The position numbers and the translations under genes were made by a program. Below are positions 27,070-35,308 of a DNA stretch of 64,000 nt, piece by piece (the stretch's first letter is position 1; the number at the start of each line of letters is the position of its first letter). Source of the stretch: JBLUOA01 sp048060095 (lineage in GTDB: Bacteria > Pseudomonadota > Alphaproteobacteria > Rhodobacterales > Rhodobacteraceae); contig NZ_JBLUOA010000002.1 in the NCBI RefSeq assembly GCF_048060095.1, positions 310,001 through 374,000 on the forward strand, given 5' to 3'. The notes below the pieces were generated by a model. That model searched no databases. It was not told the DNA's origin and was given only the letters and a program-made list of their open reading frames with translations.

Positions 27070-27788
27070 AGTCCCGCAGCCGTCCGCCGCACGGTTTCAA
27101 TCCGGTCCGCATTCGGCGGGTGAGAGCCGAGGAACCGGTTGCCAGGGTCAGGAATCCGTTGAAAATAAGCCGCGCCCCGGACGGGGTTATAGCCAGCACG
27201 CGCCGTGATGATCGTGCCAAGCGCATCTGCCTCAAGCTCGAAATCCTTGGAGAATCTGCGCGCGCCGACGCTCGCGCCAAGGTTCTGCGCGGTCTGCACA
27301 TCGGTCCCCAGCACCGCAGCCGCCAGCCCGCCGACAATCGCGCCCGCCACGGCACTTTGCTGCGCCCGCGGGATATGACCGGCGATGTGGTGCGCGGTTT
27401 CGTGGCCCATGATAAAGGCGATCTCATCGCGGTTCCGCGCCTCAGCGATCAGGGCAAGCGTGAAGGCGACGACGGGGCGACCGTTACGATCAACCGTCTG
27501 AAACGCGTTGGGCGGCTGGCCCCGGCGATCATCGACGACGATCTGAAAATCACAGTTCAGGCTCGGCGCGCGGCGGCGACATTCGCGTTCGGCCACAGGC
27601 TCCATGCTCGATACGACGGTAACGAAATTCCGCACGGCGGTATCCGCGTCAAGGCGCGTGGGCGGCGCGGAGCTTTGCGTCGGCGCCGGTCCGGGGGCCG
27701 GACGTGTTTCGGTCGGAACGTCGCAGCCTGCCAGCGCAAGCCCAACGATCAGCGCCCCAAGGCGCGGTATGATCTGTGTCGCTTTCAT
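27066..27788 (-). CDS. M48-family metalloprotease, lipoprotein
   Basis: A 240-residue exported zinc protease. The signal MKATQIIPRLGALIVGLALAG leads to a lipobox ending AGC, then a Pro-rich linker. The metal-binding motif HETAHH sits near residue 129 (MGHETAHHIAGH), and the third ligand Glu is likely in DFELEADALGT. Relatives such as BepA/LoiP/YcaL handle misfolded outer-membrane proteins. Cysteines CRRRAPSLNC may form a disulfide. The ATG at 27788 is chosen because it gives a proper signal peptide. Confidence 0.9.
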   Translation of the reverse strand: MKATQIIPRLGALIVGLALAGCDVPTETRPAPGPAPTQSSAPPTRLDADTAVRNFVTVVSSMEPVAERECRRRAPSLNCDFQIVVDDRRGQPPNAFQTVDRNGRPVVAFTLALIAEARNRDEIAFIMGHETAHHIAGHIPRAQQSAVAGAIVGGLAAAVLGTDVQTAQNLGASVGARRFSKDFELEADALGTIITARAGYNPVRGAAYFQRIPDPGNRFLGSHPPNADRIETVRRTAAGL

Positions 27789-27907
27789 GGGGTGGATCAT
27801 AGCAAACTCATCAGCCTCATCCAGCCCGATTTGCACGCTCGACCCGGAACCATGCCCCGCCGCCTGATCGGGGTTGCAATCGCCCCCTAAGCGCCTAATC
27901 TGAGGTT

Positions 27908-28153
27908 ATGTTTACGATTGAGCATGACTTTGACGCGACCGTCATCACGCTGGTGGATGAACCGGATTCTCATCTAAAAGAAGACGTGGTTATCAACGCG
28001 TTTGACGATTGCGTGACGATTGAACAGCTTGATACGCAGACCGAAAAGGTTCAGAAAATCACGCTGTCCCTAGCGCAGTTGAATGACCTGTCGGCCGCGC
28101 TTGATTTGCCGGAAGGGGTCTATCGCCTCGTCCGGTCCGAGGAAAAAACCTAG
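27908..28153 (+). CDS. small acidic conserved protein, unknown
   Basis: An 81-residue acidic protein (MFTIEHDFDATVITLVDEPD) with no membrane segment and no Cys, probably beta-rich in its first two-thirds with a helical TLSLAQLNDLSAALDLPEG segment. I do not recognise the family. It starts at 27908 with GAGG immediately upstream and converges with phaR, overlapping its stop region by 4 nt. The M48 gene is divergent from it, with a 119-nt gap. Confidence 0.68.
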   Translation: MFTIEHDFDATVITLVDEPDSHLKEDVVINAFDDCVTIEQLDTQTEKVQKITLSLAQLNDLSAALDLPEGVYRLVRSEEKT

Positions 28154-28719
28154 CCGCCCAGCTTTGACAGTTTCGACTGCAAATCGGCGAGCTGTTTCTT
28201 GATATCGTCAAGGTCGCCCTCCGTCTCTTCGGCCTTGGCCTTCGGCTCAGCGGGTGTTTCCGCCTCATCGCCATCCTGTCCCGCCCATCCACCGGTCATC
28301 GCTTTCAGAAACGCTTTCTGCTGGGCCTTCATCGCTTCAAATCCCGGCATGGAGGCCATCGGGTTCATCGCGCCCAAATTCTCCATCACGCGGCTTTGTC
28401 CGTCCTGCAACATCTCAAACGACATGGCGAGGAATTCGGGCACAACGCTTTGCGCCTGTGAGGAATAGCTGCGGACCAGATCCGTCAGCACGTTGATCGG
28501 CAGAACGCTTTCGCCACGGCTTTCGTGTTCGGCCACGATCTGAAGCAGGTATTGCCGGGTCAGGTCATCGCCGGACTTAAGGTCAACGATCTGCACCTCA
28601 CGGCCATCACGAATGAAGCCTGCGATGTCTTCGAGCGTCACGTAGTCGCTTGTTTCGGTGTTGTATAGCCGCCGGCTCGCGTAACGCTTTATCAAAAGCG
28701 GTTTGTTCGTATCGGCCAA
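28150..28719 (-). CDS. phaR: polyhydroxyalkanoate synthesis repressor PhaR
   Basis: A 189-residue repressor. The N-terminal DNA-binding domain (PHB_acc_N) spans LLIKRYASRRLYNTETSDYV to about residue 65, followed by the PHB_acc domain containing LTDLVRSYSSQAQSVVPEFL, and an acidic C-terminal tail. PhaR binds PHB granules and DNA, releasing phaP transcription when polymer is present. The start is a TTG at 28719: AGGGGAG lies 7 nt before it and homology begins there (ADTNKPLLIKRY). A CTGC-N3-GCAG site lies just upstream, so autoregulation is likely. Confidence 0.93.
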   Translation of the reverse strand: MADTNKPLLIKRYASRRLYNTETSDYVTLEDIAGFIRDGREVQIVDLKSGDDLTRQYLLQIVAEHESRGESVLPINVLTDLVRSYSSQAQSVVPEFLAMSFEMLQDGQSRVMENLGAMNPMASMPGFEAMKAQQKAFLKAMTGGWAGQDGDEAETPAEPKAKAEETEGDLDDIKKQLADLQSKLSKLGG

Positions 28720-28733
28720 TGCGTTCTCCCCTT

Positions 28734-28744
28734 CTGCGGTGCAG
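28734..28744. promoter_or_regulatory. PhaR-type operator in the phaR leader
   Basis: CTGCGGTGCAG fits the CTGC-N3-GCAG motif reported for PhaR of related bacteria. It begins 15 nt upstream of the TTG start, where binding would block transcription or initiation of phaR itself. Two other matches lie in the phaP and phaC/phaZ control regions. Confidence 0.6.
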
Positions 28745-28775
28745 AGAAGATTAGGCAGGTGCAGCGCGATTGCAA

Positions 28776-28815
28776 GAAAAACTAAAGGCGGGCCCACATG
28801 GGACCCGCCTTTTTC
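28776..28815. terminator. bidirectional terminator after phaP
   Basis: AAAGGCGGG (28784-28792) pairs with CCCGCCTTT (28804-28812), extended by CCCA/TGGG around a 2-nt loop with one bulged A. The minus strand continues into TTTAGTTTTTC, ending phaP transcription before phaR; the plus strand also has a T run. Confidence 0.85.
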
Positions 28816-28860
28816 CCGGCACCGTCAGGGAGGGGGACAGCGCCGATATGCGTGCGTCGC

Positions 28861-29301
28861 TTACTTCGCAGCAGCTTTTGCAGCTTTGGAAACGTCAGCA
28901 GTTGCTTTTTTGACAGCAGCCGTTGCGTCTTCACCAGCTTCTTTGCCAGCAGCCAGGATCAGTTCAACGGTTTCCATTTGAACTTTCTTGGCAACTTCAG
29001 CGAAGGCGGCCATGTTTTCAGCAGCAGCTTCAGCAGAAGCAGATGCGAAATCGGTGAGCGACTTGGTGTAGTCGGTCGGCTCGTCTTTGACTTTGGAAAC
29101 GTCGGTCAGGCGAGCGAGCGTTTCTTTGGTCCACTTAGAAGAAATCTCGGTGGATTTTTCAGCGGCTTCCAGAGCAACTTTCGAGAATTTCTCGCCGAAA
29201 GCAGCTTGCGATTTGAATGCGTCCTGCATTGCGTTCGTGTCAACCGGGAACGAACCCATCATGTCTTGCATGACTTTGGTGAAGTCTTGAGTCTTAGTCA
29301 T
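28861..29301 (-). CDS. phaP: phasin (PHB granule-associated protein)
   Basis: A 146-residue amphipathic, coil-forming protein of the phasin_2 family: QDFTKVMQDMMGSFPVDTNA, then a long Ala/Glu/Lys-rich helix (FSKVALEAAEKSTEISSKW) and a low-complexity C-terminal tail of Ala-Lys. Phasins coat PHB granules and are the most abundant granule protein. Alanine codons are dominated by GCA/GCT, unlike neighbouring genes, in keeping with very high expression. The ATG at 29301 has AGGAG upstream. Control elements in front are listed separately. Confidence 0.93.
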   Translation of the reverse strand: MTKTQDFTKVMQDMMGSFPVDTNAMQDAFKSQAAFGEKFSKVALEAAEKSTEISSKWTKETLARLTDVSKVKDEPTDYTKSLTDFASASAEAAAENMAAFAEVAKKVQMETVELILAAGKEAGEDATAAVKKATADVSKAAKAAAK

Positions 29302-29366
29302 TTCTATTCTCCTGATCGTGCGGGGGGTTACTTGGGGAGCCCCGCGGAATTTCTGCGTGTGCAAAG

Positions 29367-29395
29367 AATATGCATGCTGCATCGCCGCATTTCAA
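29367..29395 (-). promoter_or_regulatory. putative sigma-70 promoter of phaP
   Basis: On the minus strand a TTGAAA (-35; plus positions 29390-29395) and a CATATT (-10; plus 29367-29372) are separated by exactly 17 nt. The PhaR operator palindrome lies just upstream, and a second TGC-rich stretch falls within the spacer, so repression by promoter occlusion is plausible. Confidence 0.5.
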
Positions 29396-29398
29396 GGG

Positions 29399-29423
29399 TT
29401 TTTTGCTGCAGTGCAGCAAAAAA
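29399..29423. promoter_or_regulatory. PhaR operator palindrome upstream of phaP
   Basis: TTTTTTGCTGCA and TGCAGCAAAAAA form a perfect 12-bp inverted repeat around one base. Its centre reads CTGC-AGT-GCAG (29406-29416), the PhaR motif. It lies between the phaC stop codon and the phaP promoter, and is the strongest palindrome in the cluster. Because T and A runs flank both arms, it could also weakly terminate phaC transcription. Confidence 0.7.
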
Positions 29424-29440
29424 TATTTAATCGTTAAAGA

Positions 29441-31234
29441 TCAGGTGTTTGGCTTAGCCAAAACATAGGTTCCGGGGGCCGGACAGATAGGTTTATGCTT
29501 AGAATCACCCGGTTCCCTAGCGGCAACTTGCTTGCCAGACCGCCCAGACAGCCACTCATCCCAATGCGGCCACCACGACCCTTCATGGAAATCGGCGCTG
29601 TCATACCATTCATCCGCATTGGTCATCGGGCCGTCATTCATATAGTGGCCATACTTCTTCTTTGAGGGCGGATTGACGATGCCCGCAATATGGCCTGACT
29701 GGGACAGGATGAAGGTCTTTGACTTACTGCCGAACTGCTTGATGCCATCAAAGCTCGATTTCCACGCGGCGATGTGGTCGGTTTCGCAGGCAATCGCGCA
29801 GACCGGCACGGCGATGTCCGACAGCTTCACCTTTTCGCCCAGAATCTCAAACCCGTCGCGGGCGAATTCGTTCTTCTGACAAAGCGACCGCAGATATTCG
29901 AGCGTCATGCGCCCCGGCAGGTTGGTGCTGTCGCCGTTCCAGTAAAGCAGATCGAAGGCAGGCGGCGCCTCACCCATCATGTAGCTTTTAATGGCGGGGG
30001 TGTAGATCAGATCGTTTGAGCGCAGGAAGGAAAACGTGCGCGACATGAAATAGGCTTTCAGGATGCCGTCGTTTTTAACCTGCTCTTCAATTCCATCGAC
30101 GAAATCGTCGGTCAGGAAGACACCGAATTCGCCCTGATCCTCAAAATCCGTCAAAGTCGTAAAGAACGTCGCCGACTTGATCGACGTATCCTTGCGCTTT
30201 TTCAGCAGCGCGAGCGTCAGGGAAAGAACGGTGCCCGCGACGCAATAGCCAACGGCGTTGACCGCAGGCTCTTTCGTGATCTTCTTCACGGTGTCGATCG
30301 CGGTCAGATACCCCTCCTCAACATAAGTATCCAAGCCGACATCGGCGAAGCTGGCGTCAGGGTTGACCCAGCTGACCACAAACAGCGTGTAGCCCTGTTC
30401 AACCACCCAGCGGATCAGCGAATTGGCGGGCTTCAGATCCAGAATGTAGAACTTGTTGATCCACGGCGGGAACAGCACGATGGGCGTTTTGTGGACAGTT
30501 TCGGTCTTGGGGCTGAATTGTATTAGCTCCATCATCCGATTACGAAAAACGACCTCACCCTCGGCCGTCGCGATGTTTTCACCGACGCTGAACGCTTCTT
30601 TGTCGGCGAGCGAAACGAGCACTTCGCCGTTATTCGCCTCAATATCGCGCACGAGGTTTTCCAGCCCTTTGACAAGCGACTCGCCTTCAGTTTCCACCGC
30701 GCGGCTTAACGCATCGGGGTTCGTGCCGAGGAAATTCGTCGGAGCGAACATATCGATGATCTGGCGGGTGAAATACTCCAGCCGTTGTCGGTCCTTGCCC
30801 TCGACGCCCTCTATTTCTGCGACTGCACGCTCCATCGCCTCAGAGTTCAACTGATATTGGCGTTTCACGAAGTTGAAGTAGGGGTGCGAGCGCCACAAAG
30901 GGTTCGTAAACCGGCGATCTTCCGGGCCGGGATCTTCGGGCGCTTCGAGCTTGCCTTGGACAAGCGCCTGCTGCGCTTCCATGAAATGTTTGACGGATTT
31001 CGACCAGAAAGCCACCTGTTCTTCATAGATTTTCGAGGGATTCTGCATCATTTCCGCCATCATGGCGGTGCCTGCCTTTAGGTAAAGCTCCTGCCCTGGC
31101 CCTTCCAAAGACGGGTTCGGCGGGGCCTTCTGTGACAAAGCCGCTACAAGTCGTTGCGATAATTCTTCCACTTTGGCCAAGTTGTCGTTCAAACGCTCCA
31201 ATTTTGCGTCCTCGGCCTCGTGATCGCTTGTCAT
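29441..31234 (-). CDS. phaC: class I poly(3-hydroxyalkanoate) polymerase
   Basis: A 597-residue PHB synthase that polymerises (R)-3-hydroxybutyryl-CoA. The lipase-like box is GYCVAGTVL with the nucleophile Cys at about residue 330; the catalytic Asp is in CETDHIAAW and the His in SQSGHIAGI. The N-terminal domain is class I type (PLWRSHPYFNFVKRQYQ), so no PhaE or PhaR subunit is needed for activity. The ATG at 31234 is used. Divergent from phaZ with a CTGC-N3-GCAG operator between them. Confidence 0.97.
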   Translation of the reverse strand: MTSDHEAEDAKLERLNDNLAKVEELSQRLVAALSQKAPPNPSLEGPGQELYLKAGTAMMAEMMQNPSKIYEEQVAFWSKSVKHFMEAQQALVQGKLEAPEDPGPEDRRFTNPLWRSHPYFNFVKRQYQLNSEAMERAVAEIEGVEGKDRQRLEYFTRQIIDMFAPTNFLGTNPDALSRAVETEGESLVKGLENLVRDIEANNGEVLVSLADKEAFSVGENIATAEGEVVFRNRMMELIQFSPKTETVHKTPIVLFPPWINKFYILDLKPANSLIRWVVEQGYTLFVVSWVNPDASFADVGLDTYVEEGYLTAIDTVKKITKEPAVNAVGYCVAGTVLSLTLALLKKRKDTSIKSATFFTTLTDFEDQGEFGVFLTDDFVDGIEEQVKNDGILKAYFMSRTFSFLRSNDLIYTPAIKSYMMGEAPPAFDLLYWNGDSTNLPGRMTLEYLRSLCQKNEFARDGFEILGEKVKLSDIAVPVCAIACETDHIAAWKSSFDGIKQFGSKSKTFILSQSGHIAGIVNPPSKKKYGHYMNDGPMTNADEWYDSADFHEGSWWPHWDEWLSGRSGKQVAAREPGDSKHKPICPAPGTYVLAKPNT

Positions 31235-31258
31235 CGTCGAGAATCCCCTATAAGTTCG

Positions 31259-31269
31259 CTGCACCGCAG
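31259..31269. promoter_or_regulatory. PhaR-type operator between phaC and phaZ
   Basis: CTGCACCGCAG, part of the inverted repeat GCTGC-ACC-GCAGC (31258-31270), fits CTGC-N3-GCAG. It sits in the 103-nt divergent control region, 25 nt from the phaC start, and could allow PhaR to control both synthesis and breakdown of PHB. Confidence 0.55.
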
Positions 31270-31337
31270 CATGGCGTGACCCTACCGCAGTTCGGTTCAA
31301 GGTTACATAGCCCCTGCATGATCTGGAAGGACCGAAT

Positions 31338-32603
31338 ATGCGTTATATGGCAACTTACGACCTGATGGAAACCGTCCGCAATACCAACCAATGGCTGGGT
31401 GCTTCGGCGCAGGCTCTCGCATCTTATCCGGTCACTGGATTGTTCCCGCATCCGATGTTTCAGGTCATGGCCGCATGGGGCGAAGTGACGGAGCGGACGT
31501 TTTCCCGCATGGTCACGAAACCTGACTGGGGTATTCGCACATTCACCTGCCGCGACGGACGCGACCATCTTGTGCAGATCGAAACCGTGGTCGAACGGCC
31601 CTTCGGCGACCTGATCCACTTCCACGTGCCGGGGCGCGAACCCAAGAAACGCAAGGTCATGCTGGTCGCGCCGATGTCCGGCCACTACGCAACCCTTCTG
31701 CGCTCCACCGTGAAAAGCCTGCTGGTCGATTGCGATGTTTACATCACCGATTGGCATAACGCGCGGGACATTCCGGTTTCCGAAGGCAAGTTCGATGTTG
31801 AGGATTACACCCTCTACCTTGTCGATTTTATGAAGCACCTTGGCCCGGAAACGCATGTGATCGCGGTTTGTCAGCCGGTGCCGCTGGCGCTTGCCGCCAC
31901 CGCTTACCTTGCGGCTGAGGAACCTGCGGCACAGCCGCGCAGCCTGACGCTGATTGGCGGGCCGGTCGACCCCGACGCCGCCGCAACGGACGTTACAGAC
32001 TTCGGGCGCCGCGTCACGATGGGTCAGCTAGAAGAAACCGCGATCCAACGGGTCGGCTTCAAATACGCCGGCGCGGGTCGGATGGTTTATCCGGGGCTGC
32101 TGCAACTTGCGTCCTTCGTGTCGATGAACGCCGAACGCCATACGCAGGCCTTCACCAACCAGATTCTGAAAGTGTCGAAGGGCGAGGCATCGGATCACGA
32201 TGCCCACAACCGCTTCTATGACGAATACCTTGCCGTCATGGACATGACCGCAGAGTTCTATCTGTCGACCGTCAAACGGATCTTCAAAAATCGTGAGATC
32301 GCCGAAAACACCTTTGTCGTGAACGGCAAAAAGGTCGATATCGGCGCAATTACCGATGTTGCGGTGAAAACCGTCGAAGGCGCGAAGGATGACATCAGCG
32401 CACCGGGTCAGTGCATCGCGGCGCTTGATCTGCTGACTGGGCTTCCGGACAGCATGAAAGCCAGCCATGTAGAACCGGACGCAGGTCACTATGGTATCTT
32501 CGCGGGCAAAAGCTGGCGCAATAACATCCGCCCATTGGTGTTTGATTTCATCGACGCGAATTCTGGCCCGCGCGGCAAAGGTGCCAAGCTGAAAGCGGTC
32601 TAA
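31338..32603 (+). CDS. phaZ: intracellular polyhydroxyalkanoate depolymerase
   Basis: A 421-residue intracellular PHB depolymerase (PhaZ a-type) that degrades native granules. The nucleophile is expected to be the Cys in VIAVCQPVPLALA (about residue 178), as in the Cupriavidus enzyme, rather than Ser. A C-terminal His is likely in DAGHYGIFAGKSW. The N-terminus MRYMATYDLMETVRNTNQW is typical. AAGGA lies upstream of the ATG at 31338. Divergent from phaC, with whose product it sets granule turnover. Confidence 0.95.
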   Translation: MRYMATYDLMETVRNTNQWLGASAQALASYPVTGLFPHPMFQVMAAWGEVTERTFSRMVTKPDWGIRTFTCRDGRDHLVQIETVVERPFGDLIHFHVPGREPKKRKVMLVAPMSGHYATLLRSTVKSLLVDCDVYITDWHNARDIPVSEGKFDVEDYTLYLVDFMKHLGPETHVIAVCQPVPLALAATAYLAAEEPAAQPRSLTLIGGPVDPDAAATDVTDFGRRVTMGQLEETAIQRVGFKYAGAGRMVYPGLLQLASFVSMNAERHTQAFTNQILKVSKGEASDHDAHNRFYDEYLAVMDMTAEFYLSTVKRIFKNREIAENTFVVNGKKVDIGAITDVAVKTVEGAKDDISAPGQCIAALDLLTGLPDSMKASHVEPDAGHYGIFAGKSWRNNIRPLVFDFIDANSGPRGKGAKLKAV

Positions 32604-32607
32604 CCGG

Positions 32608-33318
32608 CTACCTCAGGACAAACGGGGCAGTCAGCCATTCGTTCAGCGCGGCGGTCGTCGCCTCCGGCGCTTCGATCATCGGCAAGTGCCCTGCGTCTTC
32701 GATGATCCGAAGGTGGCCGTGGGGGATCAGTTCCGACATGAACTCATGCCGCCGCACCGGATTGATCGTATCCATCCGCCCGCAGATCACAAAGGCCGGG
32801 ACACGGGTGATCCGAAGCGTCTTTTGCTGATCCGGCCGACGCTGCAAGGCTCGGGATTGCCGGAGGAACACGTCCGGCCCCAGCGATCCGGCCATATGTT
32901 GAAAGAGGGCGAGCACATCAGCCTGTAACGGCCCCGCCGCAAGGTTATCTGCAGTCACGAGCTGCGAAATAACCTCTGCCAACCGTCCGCTTTGCGCGAG
33001 CACCATCTGCGGTTCCCGCTCTGCCGCTTGCGCGGGGCGTTCGGCCTGCGCATGGGTTGAGATGAGGGCGACACGCGATAAACGCTCGGGCGCGCGGCGC
33101 ACAATCTCCATCGCGACGATGCCGCCCATGCCATGCCCGGCCAGCGCAAATTTCGGCGGGGCAGTGTCCAGAACGGACTCCGCGATGTCTTCAATCGTTT
33201 CGTGTTCGGTGATCTGGGCCACATGCACAGGCCGCGTTCCTGAAAACGCGACGATCTGCGGCAAGAAAACATGCGCGTCGCACATCATGCCCGGAATAAG
33301 AACCAGCGGCTCTGCCAT
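32608..33318 (-). CDS. alpha/beta hydrolase-fold protein lacking the nucleophile Ser
   Basis: A 236-residue alpha/beta hydrolase fold: oxyanion start LVLIPGMMCDAHVF, nucleophile elbow AGHGMGGIVAMEI, acid CGRMDTINP and base EDAGHLPMIEAPE. The elbow should read G-H-S-M-G; here the Ser codon AGC is replaced by GGC (Gly). Asp and His are intact, as is the fold. It may be a pseudoenzyme, a non-hydrolytic carrier, or a recent loss of function. It converges with phaZ (4-nt gap), but nothing shows that it acts on PHB. Confidence 0.82.
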   Translation of the reverse strand: MAEPLVLIPGMMCDAHVFLPQIVAFSGTRPVHVAQITEHETIEDIAESVLDTAPPKFALAGHGMGGIVAMEIVRRAPERLSRVALISTHAQAERPAQAAEREPQMVLAQSGRLAEVISQLVTADNLAAGPLQADVLALFQHMAGSLGPDVFLRQSRALQRRPDQQKTLRITRVPAFVICGRMDTINPVRRHEFMSELIPHGHLRIIEDAGHLPMIEAPEATTAALNEWLTAPFVLR

Positions 33319-33398
33319 GCCTGCCCCTCGGCTGTTTCTTTCGGTTCAGCTTAGGCCACAGCAACAGTTTTGACCACGGGTTTCAAGCGCCTGCCCGG

Positions 33399-34064
33399 TT
33401 AATGTGGCACGACAAAGCCACCGGGCGGCACGGGCGGCGGGCATCCCCGAAACGGCGGGAAATCGGCATAGCGTTTTTCGCGCTGGTTCAACGGTTCTAC
33501 CGGATCTTCGCCCGCCCGGATCAGAACGCTGTTGCCGCCGATCCATCCACGAATTTCGCGCTTTGGCACCTCATTCCATGTCAGGTTGAACGCGCAAAGT
33601 TTCGGAAAGAACCGCAGTTCCGAATACGGCAAGTGATCGTGTATCCACCACGCCAGATCGTGCCAGTGCCGACCACGATCATACTGATCCGCGAACCACG
33701 GGATAACCAACGAAACGCAGGCGCCCATACGCCCGTCAGCGTCGCGCCGGTCCCAGATATGCCCCGCCGCATCATTCGCGTTCGACGCGCAGTTCAGCGC
33801 GTTTTCGTTCCCGAAACCATTGACCGCCTCAGACCGCAGACCGGATCGCAGATTGATGACTCCGAACGTCTGAACCAAAGGGTCTAGCAGGTTTTGGCAA
33901 AGCCCCTGCCCGGCTGCGATTGCAAGGTTCGGGTCATCCGGGATGTTCGGTATCTGATGAAAGCTGCCGATTTCAGAATACAGAAACGGGCGCATAAAGA
34001 AGTATTTTGACAGACGCACACGGCCCAGCGTCTCAAGGCTCCACATGCTCTGCGGGCGACGCAT
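33399..34064 (-). CDS. hypothetical protein, possibly M15/DD-peptidase-like
   Basis: A 221-residue protein with no signal peptide. The segment GQGLCQNLLDPLVQTFGVIN, followed by LRSGLRSEAVNGFGNENALNCA and AAGHIWDRRDADGRMG, resembles the hedgehog/M15 metallopeptidase layout (SGxRSxxxN, then His and Asp metal ligands). A later HWHDLAWWIHDHLP may hold the second His. The Pro-rich C-terminus (PFRGCPPPVPPGG) is disordered. The fold is a guess; the usual catalytic Glu is not obvious. It starts 3 nt after the VOC gene stop, so it is likely co-transcribed. Confidence 0.55.
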   Translation of the reverse strand: MRRPQSMWSLETLGRVRLSKYFFMRPFLYSEIGSFHQIPNIPDDPNLAIAAGQGLCQNLLDPLVQTFGVINLRSGLRSEAVNGFGNENALNCASNANDAAGHIWDRRDADGRMGACVSLVIPWFADQYDRGRHWHDLAWWIHDHLPYSELRFFPKLCAFNLTWNEVPKREIRGWIGGNSVLIRAGEDPVEPLNQREKRYADFPPFRGCPPPVPPGGFVVPH

Positions 34065-34067
34065 TGG

Positions 34068-34499
34068 TTACGCGCCGTTCCACTGGAATTCGCCGCCTGC
34101 CCCGAGGGGGGAGAAGGGGTTATGCGCAACCTCCCAGACATGGCCATCGGGATCGGCGAAATAACCATGATGCCCGCCCCAGAACACGTCCTGCGCCGGC
34201 TTCAGTATCCGCGCGCCCGCCGCTTCGGCCTTGGCGAGCAATGGCGCAACGTCAGCCTTGTCGCGCACGTTATGGCCCAGCGTCTGGCCGGAAAATCCAC
34301 CGATGTCGCTGACATCGATCCCAAGCTCCTCCGCAAGGCTTTGTTTCGGATAAAGCCCCAGCGTCTGCCCGATCAAGTCAAATGCGATGACCCCGTCCGG
34401 GCAATCCACACGCTTCCAACCGAGCGCTTCGTAGAACCCGGCGGCGCGGTCTATATCCTCAACGCCGAGGGTGATCAGACTGACCCGTTGCTCCATCAT
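34068..34499 (-). CDS. VOC (glyoxalase-fold) family protein
   Basis: A 143-residue single-domain vicinal oxygen chelate protein: ITLGVEDIDRAAGFYEALGW at the start of the first beta-alpha-beta repeat and FADPDGHVWEVAHNPFSP near the end of the second, where Glu would be a metal ligand. The family includes glyoxalases, dioxygenases and antibiotic-resistance proteins; the substrate is unknown. The ATG at 34499 is chosen because GGGAG lies 7 nt before it; an ATG at 34505 is too close to that site. Confidence 0.83.
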   Translation of the reverse strand: MMEQRVSLITLGVEDIDRAAGFYEALGWKRVDCPDGVIAFDLIGQTLGLYPKQSLAEELGIDVSDIGGFSGQTLGHNVRDKADVAPLLAKAEAAGARILKPAQDVFWGGHHGYFADPDGHVWEVAHNPFSPLGAGGEFQWNGA

Positions 34500-34514
34500 C
34501 CGCATACTCCCTTG

Positions 34515-35252
34515 TTATGAGACGTCCACGACAGCCCGTTCGATCAGGCGAAGGCAAGCGTCGTCCGAAAACCGATGATCCGCGCTTTTCACGAGAGTCA
34601 GGCGAATATCGTCGCCCTCCGCATGATCCAGCAGGCGCAGCGCGACCGAGAGTTCTACGTCTTCATCCGCAGTCCCCTGCAACAGGCGCACCGGGAATGG
34701 CAGCGGCAACGGGTCGCGCAGCACGAGCTGATCGCGCCCCTCTTCGATCAGGCGCCGGGTAATGATGTAAGGCTCATCCGAGTAATCTGACGGCAGCTCC
34801 ACCTGCCCAACCTCGGCCAGTGCAGCCCGCTGCGCGTCATCAAACCCGGCCCACATGCTGTCTTCGGTAAAATCGGGCGCGGCAGCGATGCCAACCAACC
34901 CGGCAACCCGTTCGGACATCGCGCGACACACCAGCAGCGCGATCCATCCGCCCATTGAGGAGCCGACCAAGACCTGCGGCCCGTCGGTCAGTTCGGAAAT
35001 CGCGGCCATCGCGTCTTCGGCCCAATCGCCGATGGACCCGTCGGTAAAGGACTCAGACGATTGACCATGACCGGAATAGTCAAACCGCAGAAACGCCCGC
35101 CCCTGCGCCTTGGCCCAGTCCTCAAGATAGATCGCCTTCGTGCCTTCCATGTCCGACTTGAACCCGCCAAGAAAGACGACCCCCGGCCCTGCCCCATCGG
35201 TCTTGTGATAGGCAATGCGACGACCGGATGAGGTGTTGAGATAGTCAGGCAC
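34515..35252 (-). CDS. alpha/beta hydrolase
   Basis: A 245-residue alpha/beta hydrolase. Motifs: GVVFLGGFKSDMEGTKA near the oxyanion hole, a GHGQSS loop, nucleophile elbow VGSSMGGWIAL with Ser intact, acid in LQGTADEDVE and base His in SADHRFSDD. It resembles the BEM46/serine aminopeptidase-like (S33) group; substrates cannot be predicted. The start is GTG at 35252, supported by AAAGGAG 9 nt before it; homologues begin near PDYLNTSSGRRIAYHK. Downstream of the MFS gene by 56 nt. Confidence 0.86.
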   Translation of the reverse strand: MPDYLNTSSGRRIAYHKTDGAGPGVVFLGGFKSDMEGTKAIYLEDWAKAQGRAFLRFDYSGHGQSSESFTDGSIGDWAEDAMAAISELTDGPQVLVGSSMGGWIALLVCRAMSERVAGLVGIAAAPDFTEDSMWAGFDDAQRAALAEVGQVELPSDYSDEPYIITRRLIEEGRDQLVLRDPLPLPFPVRLLQGTADEDVELSVALRLLDHAEGDDIRLTLVKSADHRFSDDACLRLIERAVVDVS

Positions 35253-35308
35253 GAAGCTCTCCTTTCCACTGCTTGCCCCAGTCCTAGCGGCCTCAGCGCG
35301 AAACGCAA

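Noticed and set aside
29399..29423. phaC terminator as the only role of the palindrome
   Set aside because: On the phaC strand the downstream side of the stem is A-rich, not T-rich, while the centre is an exact PhaR motif; operator use is more likely.
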